Shown: positions 48,947 to 57,625 of the stretch, in pieces
Numbering within the stretch: the stretch's first letter is position 1
How the letters are laid out: every line of letters begins with the position of its first letter
Assembly (NCBI GenBank): GCA_900541035.1
Contig: UQIN01000013.1
Coordinates: forward strand, 5,743 to 69,742
Length of the DNA stretch: 64,000 nucleotides
Origin: an uncultured Collinsella sp.
GTDB taxonomy: Bacteria; Actinomycetota; Coriobacteriia; Coriobacteriales; Coriobacteriaceae
Reading direction: 5' to 3'
The notes under the pieces: model-generated
Told to the model about the DNA's origin: nothing
Databases searched by the model: none
What the model saw: only the letters and a program-made list of their open reading frames with translations
Made by a program: the position numbers and the translations under genes

Positions 48947-51433
48947 ATGAGTATCAAGCGTTTGGCGCTTTGCCGCAGTCAGGGCCGTCTGTTTGTGCTG
49001 CTTCGTTTTGCCGGTCAGGATGTCGCCGCGCTTATCGAGCGGGAGGGTTCTCAAGCGTTTGCCCATGCGACGACGAGCGGCTCTTGTGTGCCGTCGCTGG
49101 TGCTCCCGGTCGATCACGGCCGCGTGCTGGCGCTTTGCCCTTCCGTTTCCGATTACGAGCGCGAGCTCGCCGTCTTGGTGCTTCCGTTTTTGGATGGTTC
49201 CTCAATCGACGCTGCATTTGTGTCCGGAGGCCAAAAGCTTGGCTCCATTCGCCTCGATAGCCGCGTGGCCAAGCTGGAATCCAAGATTAACTACAAAGCA
49301 AAGCCTGCGATGTGTGCGCTTATCCGCGATGCGCAGCGTGGCGAACACTGCGGCCGCTACGAGATCGATGCCATTCGCTATTTGCCGGCAGACGTCGGCG
49401 CGGTGTGGCGCTATGAGGTTACCTGGGCTGGAGACCCCCAGTGCGCACCTGAGCTCCAGATTTTCGATACGCACATGAATGCCATTGGTGTCACCGTGCA
49501 TGTGTTTGAATCGCAGGTCGATGTGCCGCAGCGCAACGGTTGCCGCGTCAATAAAACGTATCTGAGCGTAGAGGTGCCTCAGGATATACGAGATTTTGTC
49601 GCGATTGTGAGCGATCCCACAGAGCAGATCCAGAGCGGGTTTTGCGCCATGGATGGTCGCCTGTACAACGGCATGTTCGATGACAGTTGGAACCGCATGA
49701 AGGACGCGCGTGCAGACGACGCAGCTTATCGACGTTGGTTTGAGCAACATCGCGCAAAGCCGGGCGATTTGGCGTGCCAACGTGTCGCTTCGGCGGCCTT
49801 TGCCTATAGGCCGCTCGTGAGCATTGTGGTGCCGTGCTACAAGACTGATCGGGTCTACCTGCGCGAGCTGCTGGACTCGGTGCTAGCCCAGAGCTATGAC
49901 AACTGGGAATTGCTGCTTATGGACGCCTCGCCCGAATGGGACGCGGTGGCCGACCTTGCGGTGGACGCCAATGACGAGCGCGTTCGTCGCATTGGGCTGC
50001 CCGGCAACGGCGGCATCGTGGTCAACACCAACGCGGGTATTGAGCAAGCGACGGGCGACTACATCGCGTTCTTGGACCACGATGACATCCTGGAACCGGA
50101 CGCGTTATTCCACTATGTTGCCACGCTGAACAAGACTGCCGAGGGCGAGCGTCCCCAGGTCCTGTTCTGTGACGAGGACATGTTTCAGAAAACGGGGGAG
50201 TGGGGTCAGCCGGTCTTTAAGACCAAGCTCAACGCCGACCTGCTCTATAGCCATAACTGCGTGACGCATTTCCTGATGGTGGAGAAGGCACTCGTCGATC
50301 GCATTGGCACGTCCCCAGAAGACGTTGCGGGCGCCCAGGACTACGACTTGACGCTTCGCTGCCTTGCAGCCGGCGCGCGCTTTGAGCACGTTGCGCATGT
50401 GCTGTATCACTGGCGCGTGCATCCGGGATCGACCGCCGACGGCTCTGCCGATAGCAAGCCGTATGCTATCGAAGCCGGCCGTCTTGCGCTGCAGCGCCAC
50501 TTTAACGCGCTGGGCATTTGCGGAACGGTCGAGGAGACCGAGACGCCGTTTGTCTATCGCATGCGTTATGCGCTGCCGGAGTCTGCGCCGCTGGTGAGTA
50601 TTGTGATTCCCACCAAGGATCACATTGAGACGCTCGATGCCTGCGTGATGTCGATCGCTCAGAAGGCAACGTATGCCAATTACGAGATCGTCTTGGTGGA
50701 GAACAACAGCAAAGCCCCGGAGACGTTTGCGTATTACGAAACCCTGCCAGAGCGCGTGGCTGCAGCATCTGAAGGCAAGGGTAACGCACGTGTTGTGTAC
50801 TGGCCGGGCGAGTTCAATTACTCTCAGATCATCAATTTTGGTGTGAAGCACGCCAAGGGCGACTACCTGCTGCTGCTCAACAACGATACCGAGGTCATAA
50901 GCCCCGACTTTATCGAAGAGACGATGGGCTATCTGCAGCGTCCCGATGCGGGCGTGGTGGGCGCCAAACTCTACTTTGCCGATCATCTGGTGCAGCATGC
51001 CGGCATTTTGGTTGGCGTGCGCGGCGCACTTGCCCATGCCAACCAGGACTTCTCGGCAAAGCGCGAGGGCTATCTTGCCCGTGCTGTGCGCCCGGGCAAC
51101 TTTAGCGCCGTGACGGGCGCCTGCCAGATGGTGCGACGCGACGTATTTGAGCAGGTCGGAGGCTATAACGAGGAATTCGCCGTCGGTTTTAACGACGCAG
51201 ACTTTTGTCTGCGCGTGTGGGAGGCGGGCTTCCGCACCATCTTTACGCCCTATGCCGAGCTGTACCACTACGAGTTCACCTCGCGCGGCAGGGAAGAAGC
51301 CAACGAGGAAAAGATGTGTCGCTGGAAGCGCGAGCAAGCGCTGTTCATGCGGCGCTGGCCTGAGTTCTTCTTGGATGGCGATCCGTGGCTCGGGCCGAAC
51401 CTATCCTCCGACAGTGAGTACTTCTTGCTTTAG
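48947..51433 (+). CDS. Double-domain GT2 glycosyltransferase
   Basis: The product has 828 residues. Residues 1 to about 280 form a diverged accessory region of mostly beta character. A first GT2 domain starts near 285 (PLVSIVVPCYKTDRVYLRELLDSVL) and has FLDHDDILEPDAL. A second GT2 domain starts near 545 (PLVSIVIPTKDHIETLDACV) and has GDYLLLLNNDTEVIS, QHAGILVGVRGALAHA and NDADFCLRVWEAGFRT. This arrangement is typical of large O-antigen or rhamnan-type polymerising transferases, in which two domains add alternating residues. It ends the GT operon; a decayed gene end on the opposite strand begins right after it. Confidence 0.9.
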   Translation: MSIKRLALCRSQGRLFVLLRFAGQDVAALIEREGSQAFAHATTSGSCVPSLVLPVDHGRVLALCPSVSDYERELAVLVLPFLDGSSIDAAFVSGGQKLGSIRLDSRVAKLESKINYKAKPAMCALIRDAQRGEHCGRYEIDAIRYLPADVGAVWRYEVTWAGDPQCAPELQIFDTHMNAIGVTVHVFESQVDVPQRNGCRVNKTYLSVEVPQDIRDFVAIVSDPTEQIQSGFCAMDGRLYNGMFDDSWNRMKDARADDAAYRRWFEQHRAKPGDLACQRVASAAFAYRPLVSIVVPCYKTDRVYLRELLDSVLAQSYDNWELLLMDASPEWDAVADLAVDANDERVRRIGLPGNGGIVVNTNAGIEQATGDYIAFLDHDDILEPDALFHYVATLNKTAEGERPQVLFCDEDMFQKTGEWGQPVFKTKLNADLLYSHNCVTHFLMVEKALVDRIGTSPEDVAGAQDYDLTLRCLAAGARFEHVAHVLYHWRVHPGSTADGSADSKPYAIEAGRLALQRHFNALGICGTVEETETPFVYRMRYALPESAPLVSIVIPTKDHIETLDACVMSIAQKATYANYEIVLVENNSKAPETFAYYETLPERVAAASEGKGNARVVYWPGEFNYSQIINFGVKHAKGDYLLLLNNDTEVISPDFIEETMGYLQRPDAGVVGAKLYFADHLVQHAGILVGVRGALAHANQDFSAKREGYLARAVRPGNFSAVTGACQMVRRDVFEQVGGYNEEFAVGFNDADFCLRVWEAGFRTIFTPYAELYHYEFTSRGREEANEEKMCRWKREQALFMRRWPEFFLDGDPWLGPNLSSDSEYFLL

Positions 51434-51564
51434 AGCGAAGTAATTCCAAGATCCGGCAAAGTATCCTCAAGAGCTGCAAGGGCGGTGGGGTTCAAGTACT
51501 TCTTATTGAAGCGGCTCTTGTCATATCGAAAACGTGTGTCAGGATTTTTCAGGTGGCCGTATTA
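51430..51564 (-). pseudogene. Probable 3' remnant of a lost gene
   Basis: Directly after the last GT gene the minus strand encodes 43 codons between stop codons (51565 side) and TAA at 51430-51432. The peptide reads well as protein, ending FNKKYLNPTALAALEDTLP then DLGITSL. Codon choice is like that of the host genes, and no start or upstream continuation remains. I cannot name the family. It is best seen as the surviving end of a gene cut off by the arrival of the low-GC island that follows. The reading is short, so chance is not excluded. Confidence 0.4.
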
Positions 51565-51745
51565 AATTAGTTCGCTTATGTGCTCGGTTTGACTCAGAAG
51601 CTATTTAGCGTAACGGTTGAGGTGTGGCGACTCATATTTAAATTGCAGTCACAAAGACACCTTTTATCGATTTCCCGTTGAAATACTGAATTGATAGTTT
51701 AAAAATAACTTAAGAGAGCCTTAAATCTCGGAGAAAGGATGTCGT
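51565..51745. other. AT-rich spacer before the first cell-wall-binding gene
   Basis: Composition falls sharply here compared with the GT operon. TTGAAA at about 51680 with TAAAAA 16 bp later could be the promoter of the gene at 51746. GAGAAAGGA lies before its start codon. No other gene is seen. Confidence 0.4.
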
Positions 51746-53221
51746 ATGAAAAACCTTCGAGAAAGATGGCGCGGACTAACAGTGCTGGGAGTTGTTGCAT
51801 TTGCCGCTGCCTGCATGACGGTTGTCCCGGCGCCCTCATTTGCCGATATTGCTGGCGGTGGCGGAGGCGGTGGACCGATTACGGAATGGTGTTCCGACGG
51901 TCGTCCGATTTCTTACTGGGGCTATGACGGTTGGAACGGCACTCAAAATGAACAGACATCTGACCCTCTTACGCGGTATAGCGTCGAGTGCAATGCCGGG
52001 GGGACTGCTCACAGAGATTTTCTAGTAGGCTTAAACTCAATTGATCAGAGCGCCTCGAGGACCGATTCTTCTCTAGTTACATCACGTCCCGCAGGTACAT
52101 ACTATTTCAACAAAGATGGTTTTATACAGACCGGACTCGTTCGGTGCGAGGACGGCAGTCTTCGCTATTTCGATCCCGAGACTGGCGCCATGGTCACGAA
52201 CCAGTGGCATAACGATTACGAAGCTGTTTGGTACTATTTTGGCGCTGACGGGACCGCAGTTTCGGGCTGGCAGTCTATCGGTGGGGACAAGTACTACTTC
52301 TACCCCGAAAGCCATGATATGGCATACGGCCGAGTTCAAATTGACGGCAAGAATTACTTCCTGAACACCCCTGGCGCCAACGCCGATGGCCGCATGCAGC
52401 ATGGCGGCTGGATCTATGACTCCATTTATGGAAAGTGGCTCTATGCGACTTCCAACGGCGAGTTGTTGACCGGTTGGCAAAATATCGGTGGAACTTGGTA
52501 CTATTTCAACGAGTACGGTGTTATGTTGACCGGATGGGTTGACGATTCGGGGACGTGGTACTACGCTAACGCCTCCGGCGCGATGGTCACCGGCTGGCTC
52601 AACGTTGGCAGTACGTGGTACTACCTCGATGGTTCGGGCGCCATGGTTGCTAACGGCTGGCGCAGCCTGGGCGGCTCCTGGTACTGGTTCGGCGATTCCG
52701 GTGCAATGGCCACTGGCTGGTTCTTGGCAGGCGGCTCTTGGTGCTATGCGAGCGGTTCGGGCGCCATGGCAACCGGCTGGCTCAGCAATGGTGGCACGTG
52801 GTATTGGCTCGGAGATTCGGGCGCTATGGCCTCTAACTCTTGGGCCAACGTTGGTGGAGTTTGGTACTGGTTCGACAACTCCGGTGCGATGGCCACCGGC
52901 TGGCGTCAGATCGACGGCGACTGGTATTGCTTCAGTGGCTCCGGCGCTATGGTGCACGATGCCTGGGTTGGCGACTACTATCTCCAGTCCTCCGGTGCTA
53001 TGGCTACGAACACCTGGGTCGGCGCCTACTATGTCGGTGAGGACGGTAAGTGGATTCCGGACTACTGTTTAGTTTGGTATAAGAGCGGTAGCGAGGTCTA
53101 CCATACGCATAAGTGTCGTACTGTAGGCAAGGACGCAAAGGGCTTTTCTCAGATCTCTATTCAGGAGGCCCAGAGGCGTGGCGCTTCACGAGAGTGCAAA
53201 AACTGCCAGCAAATTGGCTAG
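51746..53221 (+). CDS. Secreted cell-wall-binding (choline-binding-type) repeat protein with C-terminal Cys/His motif
   Basis: This 491-residue protein has a signal peptide (about 1-34, LTVLGVVAFAAACMTVVPAPSFA). From about residue 110 to 435 it consists of more than a dozen tandem repeats of about 20 residues, of the type GWxxxGGxWYYxxxSGAMATGW, the CW_binding_1 (choline/glucan-binding) pattern. No catalytic domain is visible. The last 50 residues hold VYHTHKC...GASRECKNCQ, a His-Cys...Cys-x2-Cys arrangement found at the ends of many secreted proteins and probably metal-binding. It may be an adhesin or scaffold on the wall. Confidence 0.85.
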   Translation: MKNLRERWRGLTVLGVVAFAAACMTVVPAPSFADIAGGGGGGGPITEWCSDGRPISYWGYDGWNGTQNEQTSDPLTRYSVECNAGGTAHRDFLVGLNSIDQSASRTDSSLVTSRPAGTYYFNKDGFIQTGLVRCEDGSLRYFDPETGAMVTNQWHNDYEAVWYYFGADGTAVSGWQSIGGDKYYFYPESHDMAYGRVQIDGKNYFLNTPGANADGRMQHGGWIYDSIYGKWLYATSNGELLTGWQNIGGTWYYFNEYGVMLTGWVDDSGTWYYANASGAMVTGWLNVGSTWYYLDGSGAMVANGWRSLGGSWYWFGDSGAMATGWFLAGGSWCYASGSGAMATGWLSNGGTWYWLGDSGAMASNSWANVGGVWYWFDNSGAMATGWRQIDGDWYCFSGSGAMVHDAWVGDYYLQSSGAMATNTWVGAYYVGEDGKWIPDYCLVWYKSGSEVYHTHKCRTVGKDAKGFSQISIQEAQRRGASRECKNCQQIG

Positions 53222-53246
53222 CATATCACTGAGCTAGTTTTGATTG

Positions 53247-53274
53247 AGGCCCCGTTGCCCTTAGGTGACGGGGC
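53247..53274 (+). terminator. Hairpin after the first repeat-protein gene
   Basis: GGCCCCGT and ACGGGGCC pair around a 12-nt loop. The T run is missing, so termination here may be partial. Confidence 0.5.
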
Positions 53275-53301
53275 CGCTGCGTGATTGGATACTGTGTTGC
53301 T

Positions 53302-55521
53302 ATGAAGAAATGGTCATTCGGAGTGCTGACTTTTTCGGGCCTTATTTCTTTTGGGCTCCTATTGGGTTTACCCTCGATGTCGTATGGTCTTGATACTAGT
53401 AGCTCTGTTGACGACTCATCATCCGCCCTGGTTGAGGCCCACATCGAACCAAGTGCCTCAAATGTTGGTGTTCAGGACGAGTCGACTTCAATAGTTGAGG
53501 CGAACACTCAGGTGGATAATGGGGCTTCTTCTGGGGCTTCGGACCAAATTACTTGGCATCAGGGATGGATATCACCCGAAGAGGGGGCTGGTTTTTGGCG
53601 TTGGGGCTTGTCCGACGGAACAATTGCTGTTTCTTCTTGGAGACATATAAACGGAAGCTGGTACTGGTTCGACGAGGAAGGTCGAATGGCTCAGGATGGA
53701 TTGGTCCAAGTCGGGGGTGCGACTTATGGATTCTCCTCTTCGGGCGCAATGTGTGTCGGCTGGTACCTAGATTCTGCGGGCTCAACTCCTGCTTGGCGTT
53801 ATTTCTCCGGCTCTGGTGCCATGGTAAAAGGCTGGCTTTTAGACAGCAACAACTGGTATTGGCTGGATGATGAGGGCAAGATGGTCCACGATGTAATGCT
53901 GCAGATCGGGGGAGCCACGTATGGATTCTCTTCTTCTGGCGCAATGCTGGTCGGATGGCATCTCGATGCTTCTGCATGGCGCTACTTCTCTGGTTCTGGT
54001 GCCATGGCTAAGGGCTGGCTCTTGGATGGTGGCCGTTGGTACTGGCTTGATCCTGCAGATGGCTCTATGGCCACTGGGTTGAATGATTGCAACGGCACCC
54101 CTTATATCTTTAACGGTTCAGGGGCTATGATTTCCTCACAGTGGGCACTTGTTGACAACAATTGGTATTACGCTGACTCCAACGGCTTGCCGCATGGAGG
54201 CTGGTTGCTTCTGGGAAATTCTTGGTATTACCTGGATCCAGGAAGCCACATTATGCTCACCGGCTTTGCGCAAGTGGGTTCGTCCACCTATTACCTCACA
54301 AGCTCAGGTGTTATGGCAACTGGCTGGGTAATTGATGATGGTACTTGGTATTTCGCTGCGTCAAGTGGAGCTATTCAACGAGGTCGATGGATAAAGTCCG
54401 AAAGCTCTTGGTATTACCTTGATGAGGTGTCCGGCGCAATGCGTACTGGTGAATATACGGTAGACAACACACGCTATTATTCTTTTGATTCCGGTGCGAT
54501 GGCCTCTTCGTGTTGGATCAACTTGAGTGACGGTGTGTCATGGGCGAATTCGTCTGGAGCACTGAGCGAGCCGTTGCCTACTTCATCTGATGGGTCTCCC
54601 GTAGTCGCTGATCGTGTCGGCTCGTCTTCATTGCCAGGTGTGATTCATATTGGAGACGCAGTTTTCTATGCGGATGCAAACGGTGCCGTCAATGTAGCAT
54701 CTGGTTGGATTATGTCGAAAGACGCTTCTGACGAGAGCAGCAATACTTGGTACTACGCATCTTCCAATGGTGTACTTAAGTCTGGTTGGCAATATGTTAA
54801 CGGTGCGTGGTATTGGATGGATCCTTCCACGTACAAGATGAAGACCGGATGGCTCAATGACAGCGGCACGTGGTACTGGCTTCAATCTTCAGGTGCTATG
54901 TTTGCTAACGGGTGGCTGAAAATCGACGGCGTCGACTACTACTTCAATGCAAGCGGTGCATGGTTGAATACGTCTGGTTCTGTTTTGGGGGTTAATAGGT
55001 CCAGTTTGGTCAATTGGCTTATGAGCCACGAAAATGACGGCTATTACCGTGGAACACGCTACGATACGCATCTTAGCCAGGAAACGTGCATGTACCCAAA
55101 GGGTGATCCGCGTTGGGATGGGTATACCGGTATGAACTGCGGCGGATTTGTATCGCATGCGTATATGAAAGCGGGCGGCAATTTAGCCCCCATTGCCGCC
55201 GAGCAGAGCCATTCCCCTTGGAGTGGAGGTCCAGGAAGGGGCGGCTGCGTAAACGCGTATCGTTGGTACGGCTACGCTATCGATACGTGTGCGAATGTGA
55301 CTTATTTCAGCTCTATTGATGAGCTGTTGCGTAGCGGTTTGGCTCGTAAGGGGGACATTGTATTCTTCAATCCTTACAACCCATATGCGGATGATAGCCA
55401 CATTGGCTTTTTCTGGGGCAATACGCCTAGCGAAAATTTGTTCTGGCATAGCGATGGCTATGGAAATCGCATCTCTGGTTTGACCGCGTTGGGCCCATCG
55501 AAAGTAATATTGATTCGTTAG
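53302..55521 (+). CDS. Secreted choline-binding-type repeat protein with C-terminal NlpC/P60-like cysteine peptidase
   Basis: The product has 739 residues from ATG 53302, with a signal peptide (SFGVLTFSGLISFGLLLGLPSMSYG). After a Ser/Asp/Glu-rich spacer, about 20 repeats of the WYWLDxxGxM type span residues 85 to 560. The C-terminal domain (about 570-739) has the likely nucleophile in GMNCGGFVSHAYMKAGG and a catalytic His in DDSHIGFFWG, a pattern fitting NlpC/P60- or CHAP-type peptidoglycan peptidases. The repeats should hold the enzyme on the wall. The in-frame GTG at 53281 is rejected because the MKKW signal start is more typical. Codon use is AT-richer than in the core genome. Confidence 0.85.
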   Translation: MKKWSFGVLTFSGLISFGLLLGLPSMSYGLDTSSSVDDSSSALVEAHIEPSASNVGVQDESTSIVEANTQVDNGASSGASDQITWHQGWISPEEGAGFWRWGLSDGTIAVSSWRHINGSWYWFDEEGRMAQDGLVQVGGATYGFSSSGAMCVGWYLDSAGSTPAWRYFSGSGAMVKGWLLDSNNWYWLDDEGKMVHDVMLQIGGATYGFSSSGAMLVGWHLDASAWRYFSGSGAMAKGWLLDGGRWYWLDPADGSMATGLNDCNGTPYIFNGSGAMISSQWALVDNNWYYADSNGLPHGGWLLLGNSWYYLDPGSHIMLTGFAQVGSSTYYLTSSGVMATGWVIDDGTWYFAASSGAIQRGRWIKSESSWYYLDEVSGAMRTGEYTVDNTRYYSFDSGAMASSCWINLSDGVSWANSSGALSEPLPTSSDGSPVVADRVGSSSLPGVIHIGDAVFYADANGAVNVASGWIMSKDASDESSNTWYYASSNGVLKSGWQYVNGAWYWMDPSTYKMKTGWLNDSGTWYWLQSSGAMFANGWLKIDGVDYYFNASGAWLNTSGSVLGVNRSSLVNWLMSHENDGYYRGTRYDTHLSQETCMYPKGDPRWDGYTGMNCGGFVSHAYMKAGGNLAPIAAEQSHSPWSGGPGRGGCVNAYRWYGYAIDTCANVTYFSSIDELLRSGLARKGDIVFFNPYNPYADDSHIGFFWGNTPSENLFWHSDGYGNRISGLTALGPSKVILIR

Positions 55522-55529
55522 AAATCTGA

Positions 55530-55563
55530 GTAGTAAGGGGCCTCTCTGGGGCCCCTTTTTTCG
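55530..55563 (+). terminator. Terminator of the NlpC/P60-like gene
   Basis: AGGGGCCTC and a matching GGGGCCCCT form a stem followed by TTTTTT. Confidence 0.75.
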
Positions 55564-55691
55564 ACATTTGGTTTGAGAACTAATTCGATGCCGTAATTCT
55601 TTGGGGAGGTAGAGTTGGGATATTAAGCCCTAGTTTTCAAGCCTGCTGTTAAGCAGTTGTTTACAGTGCAGCATTGCGTGCAATTATTTTT

Positions 55692-55771
55692 CGTTCTAGA
55701 TTGCGTCTTGCCCCGTTGGATGTTCGGAAATCTTTCATAGCTATGCTGTAAGCTAGACGCAATCAAGAACG
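55692..55771. promoter_or_regulatory. Inverted repeat upstream of the GH25 gene
   Basis: CGTTCTAGATTGCGTCT (55692-55708) and AGACGCAATCAAGAACG (55755-55771) are complementary in 16 of 17 positions, with a 46-bp spacer. The right arm ends 15 bp before the start codon, over the place where the transcript leader and ribosome site would be. It could be a regulator site or a leader RNA structure. Confidence 0.55.
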
Positions 55772-55786
55772 AATGACGAGGTTTAC

Positions 55787-57526
55787 ATGAACAAACATCT
55801 TAAGTTGTTATCGGCATTGTTGGTGCTGATGGTCCTTGCGTCCATTTCTGTGTTTGTATTCCCTGCGGATGCGGAGGCTTCACAGGCTTTGGTTGAGAAT
55901 TCTTGGCGTTATGAGGATGGACAATTAGTCACAGAGACAGCTTCTTCAGAAGAAGATGGAATAGCCTTATTGTCCATGGACAACCTTCCCGACGGGGTTA
56001 CAGCGCAGGGCATTGACGTCAGTGAGCACCAAGGGCGTATTGACTGGGGTGCCGTTAAGGCTTCTGGTATCGATTTCGCTATTCTGCGTGTTGGATTTGG
56101 CGCTCCGTCCTTCCGCGGCCGCGGCCGAGTCGACTATCAGTTCGATCGCAATATATCCGAGTGCGAACGTCTTGGAATTCCCTATGGCGTTTATATTTAT
56201 TCAAACGCTTTGGACGATCGACAAGCTGCTGATGAAGCTTCTATGGTGATTGATTGCTTATCTGGGCACAATCCTAGGCTACCGGTTTATTACGATCTTG
56301 AGGACAACAAGATTATTGCGGATGGTCGTCAATCCGGAATTGCATCAAGAGCTCAAACTTTTTGTAATAGGATTTCCGCCGCAGGATATAAGCCCGGTAT
56401 TTATGCAAACCTAAATTGGTTTAACAATATATTGACCGACCCTGTTTTTAAGAGCAGTTCTTGGGACCATTGGATCGCTCAATATAATTCTAAGTGTGAC
56501 TACACCGGTAATTACAGCTTTTGGCAGTATACGAGCAGTGGAAAAGTATCTGGTATTAGTGGAAACGTTGATATGAATTATGCGTATGTTGATGTTTCTC
56601 TTTTCCACTGGCAGTTAAAAGAGGGCACTTGGTATTACGCAACCTCTAGCGGCAAAGCGTACACCGGGTGGTTATATCAGGGCGGCGCCTGGTACTGGCT
56701 CGACCCCGACGCGGGCGGTGCCATGGCAACCGGCCTGCACGAGTGCAGCGGCTCCATGTACTGGTTCAACGCCTCCGGCGCCATGGCGACCGGATGGGTC
56801 CTCGACGGGGGCGCATGGTACTACGCGACGGGCTCCGGCGCGCTGGCGCGCGGCCCCGTATCCGTCGGCGGCGTGCCCTACTGCTTCGATGCCCGGACGG
56901 GGGCCATGCTGACGGGCTACCAGACTGATGCCCAGGGCGTCCGCCGCTACTTCGGCAGCTGCGGCCCCCTTAACGGCTGGGGCCTCGTCGACGGCTCCTG
57001 GTACTGGTTCGCTGACGGCATCGCCTCGACCGGCTGGCTTTACAACGGCGGTTCCTGGTACTGGCTCTACCCCGACGCGGGCGGCGCCATGGCAACCGGC
57101 CTGCACGAGTGCAACGGCTCTCTGTACTGGTTCAGCTCCTCCGGCGCGATGGCGACCGGCTGGGTCCTCGACGGCGGGTCCTGGTACTACGCGACGGGCT
57201 CCGGCGCCCTCGCCTCCGGCTGGCTTAACCTGGGCGGCACCTGGTACTGGCTCGACCCTTCGACGCATGTCATGGCTACGGGCCTGCACGGGTGCAACGG
57301 CTCCGCATACTGGTTCAGCGGCTCAGGCGCCATGGCGACAGGCTGGATCCTCGACGGCGGCACCTGGTACTACGCGACAGGCTCCGGCGCCCTCGCCTCG
57401 GGATGGGCCTACGTCGGCGGTGCGTGGTACTGGCTAGATCCATCGACACACGCGATGGTCACTGGCACTCAACAAATCAACGGGTCACAGTATTCTTTTT
57501 CGAGTAACGGCGTTTGGCTCGGTTAA
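55787..57526 (+). CDS. GH25 lysozyme with C-terminal choline-binding-type repeats
   Basis: This 579-residue secreted muramidase has a signal peptide (LLSALLVLMVLASISVFVFPADAEA). The GH25 domain (about 75-275) shows GIDVSEHQGRIDW (catalytic-site Asp), LRVGFGAPS, GVYIYSN, and VYYDLEDN with the Asp/Glu pair that performs hydrolysis, then SFWQYTSSGKVSGISGNVDMNYA. From residue 280 on, CW_binding_1-type repeats follow. Nucleotides 56681-57283 of the repeat part form a GC-rich cassette that reads identical to one in the next gene, while the catalytic part is AT-richer. This makes the gene a visible mosaic. Confidence 0.92.
   Translation: MNKHLKLLSALLVLMVLASISVFVFPADAEASQALVENSWRYEDGQLVTETASSEEDGIALLSMDNLPDGVTAQGIDVSEHQGRIDWGAVKASGIDFAILRVGFGAPSFRGRGRVDYQFDRNISECERLGIPYGVYIYSNALDDRQAADEASMVIDCLSGHNPRLPVYYDLEDNKIIADGRQSGIASRAQTFCNRISAAGYKPGIYANLNWFNNILTDPVFKSSSWDHWIAQYNSKCDYTGNYSFWQYTSSGKVSGISGNVDMNYAYVDVSLFHWQLKEGTWYYATSSGKAYTGWLYQGGAWYWLDPDAGGAMATGLHECSGSMYWFNASGAMATGWVLDGGAWYYATGSGALARGPVSVGGVPYCFDARTGAMLTGYQTDAQGVRRYFGSCGPLNGWGLVDGSWYWFADGIASTGWLYNGGSWYWLYPDAGGAMATGLHECNGSLYWFSSSGAMATGWVLDGGSWYYATGSGALASGWLNLGGTWYWLDPSTHVMATGLHGCNGSAYWFSGSGAMATGWILDGGTWYYATGSGALASGWAYVGGAWYWLDPSTHAMVTGTQQINGSQYSFSSNGVWLG
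56681..57283 (+). repeat. 603-bp direct repeat, copy 1 (repeat-domain cassette)
   Basis: Reading line by line, I found no difference between this block and 57914-58516 (offset 1233). It is much more GC-rich than the sequence on either side of it. It encodes about 201 residues of cell-wall-binding repeats in the GH25 lysozyme. Confidence 0.92.
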
Positions 57527-57625
57527 CAGCTCTTCTTTAATTGCTTTTTTCTAATTACATATTGCGCGAGCTAGTCCATTTGTAGACTATGTCTATGTAC
57601 GATTGGTATTCTCTGGGGGCCGTGC

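Noticed and set aside
44523..51433. Prophage or conjugative element
   Set aside because: No integrase, structural phage genes, relaxase or attachment-site duplication next to the tRNA genes was seen. The accessory content is surface biosynthesis.
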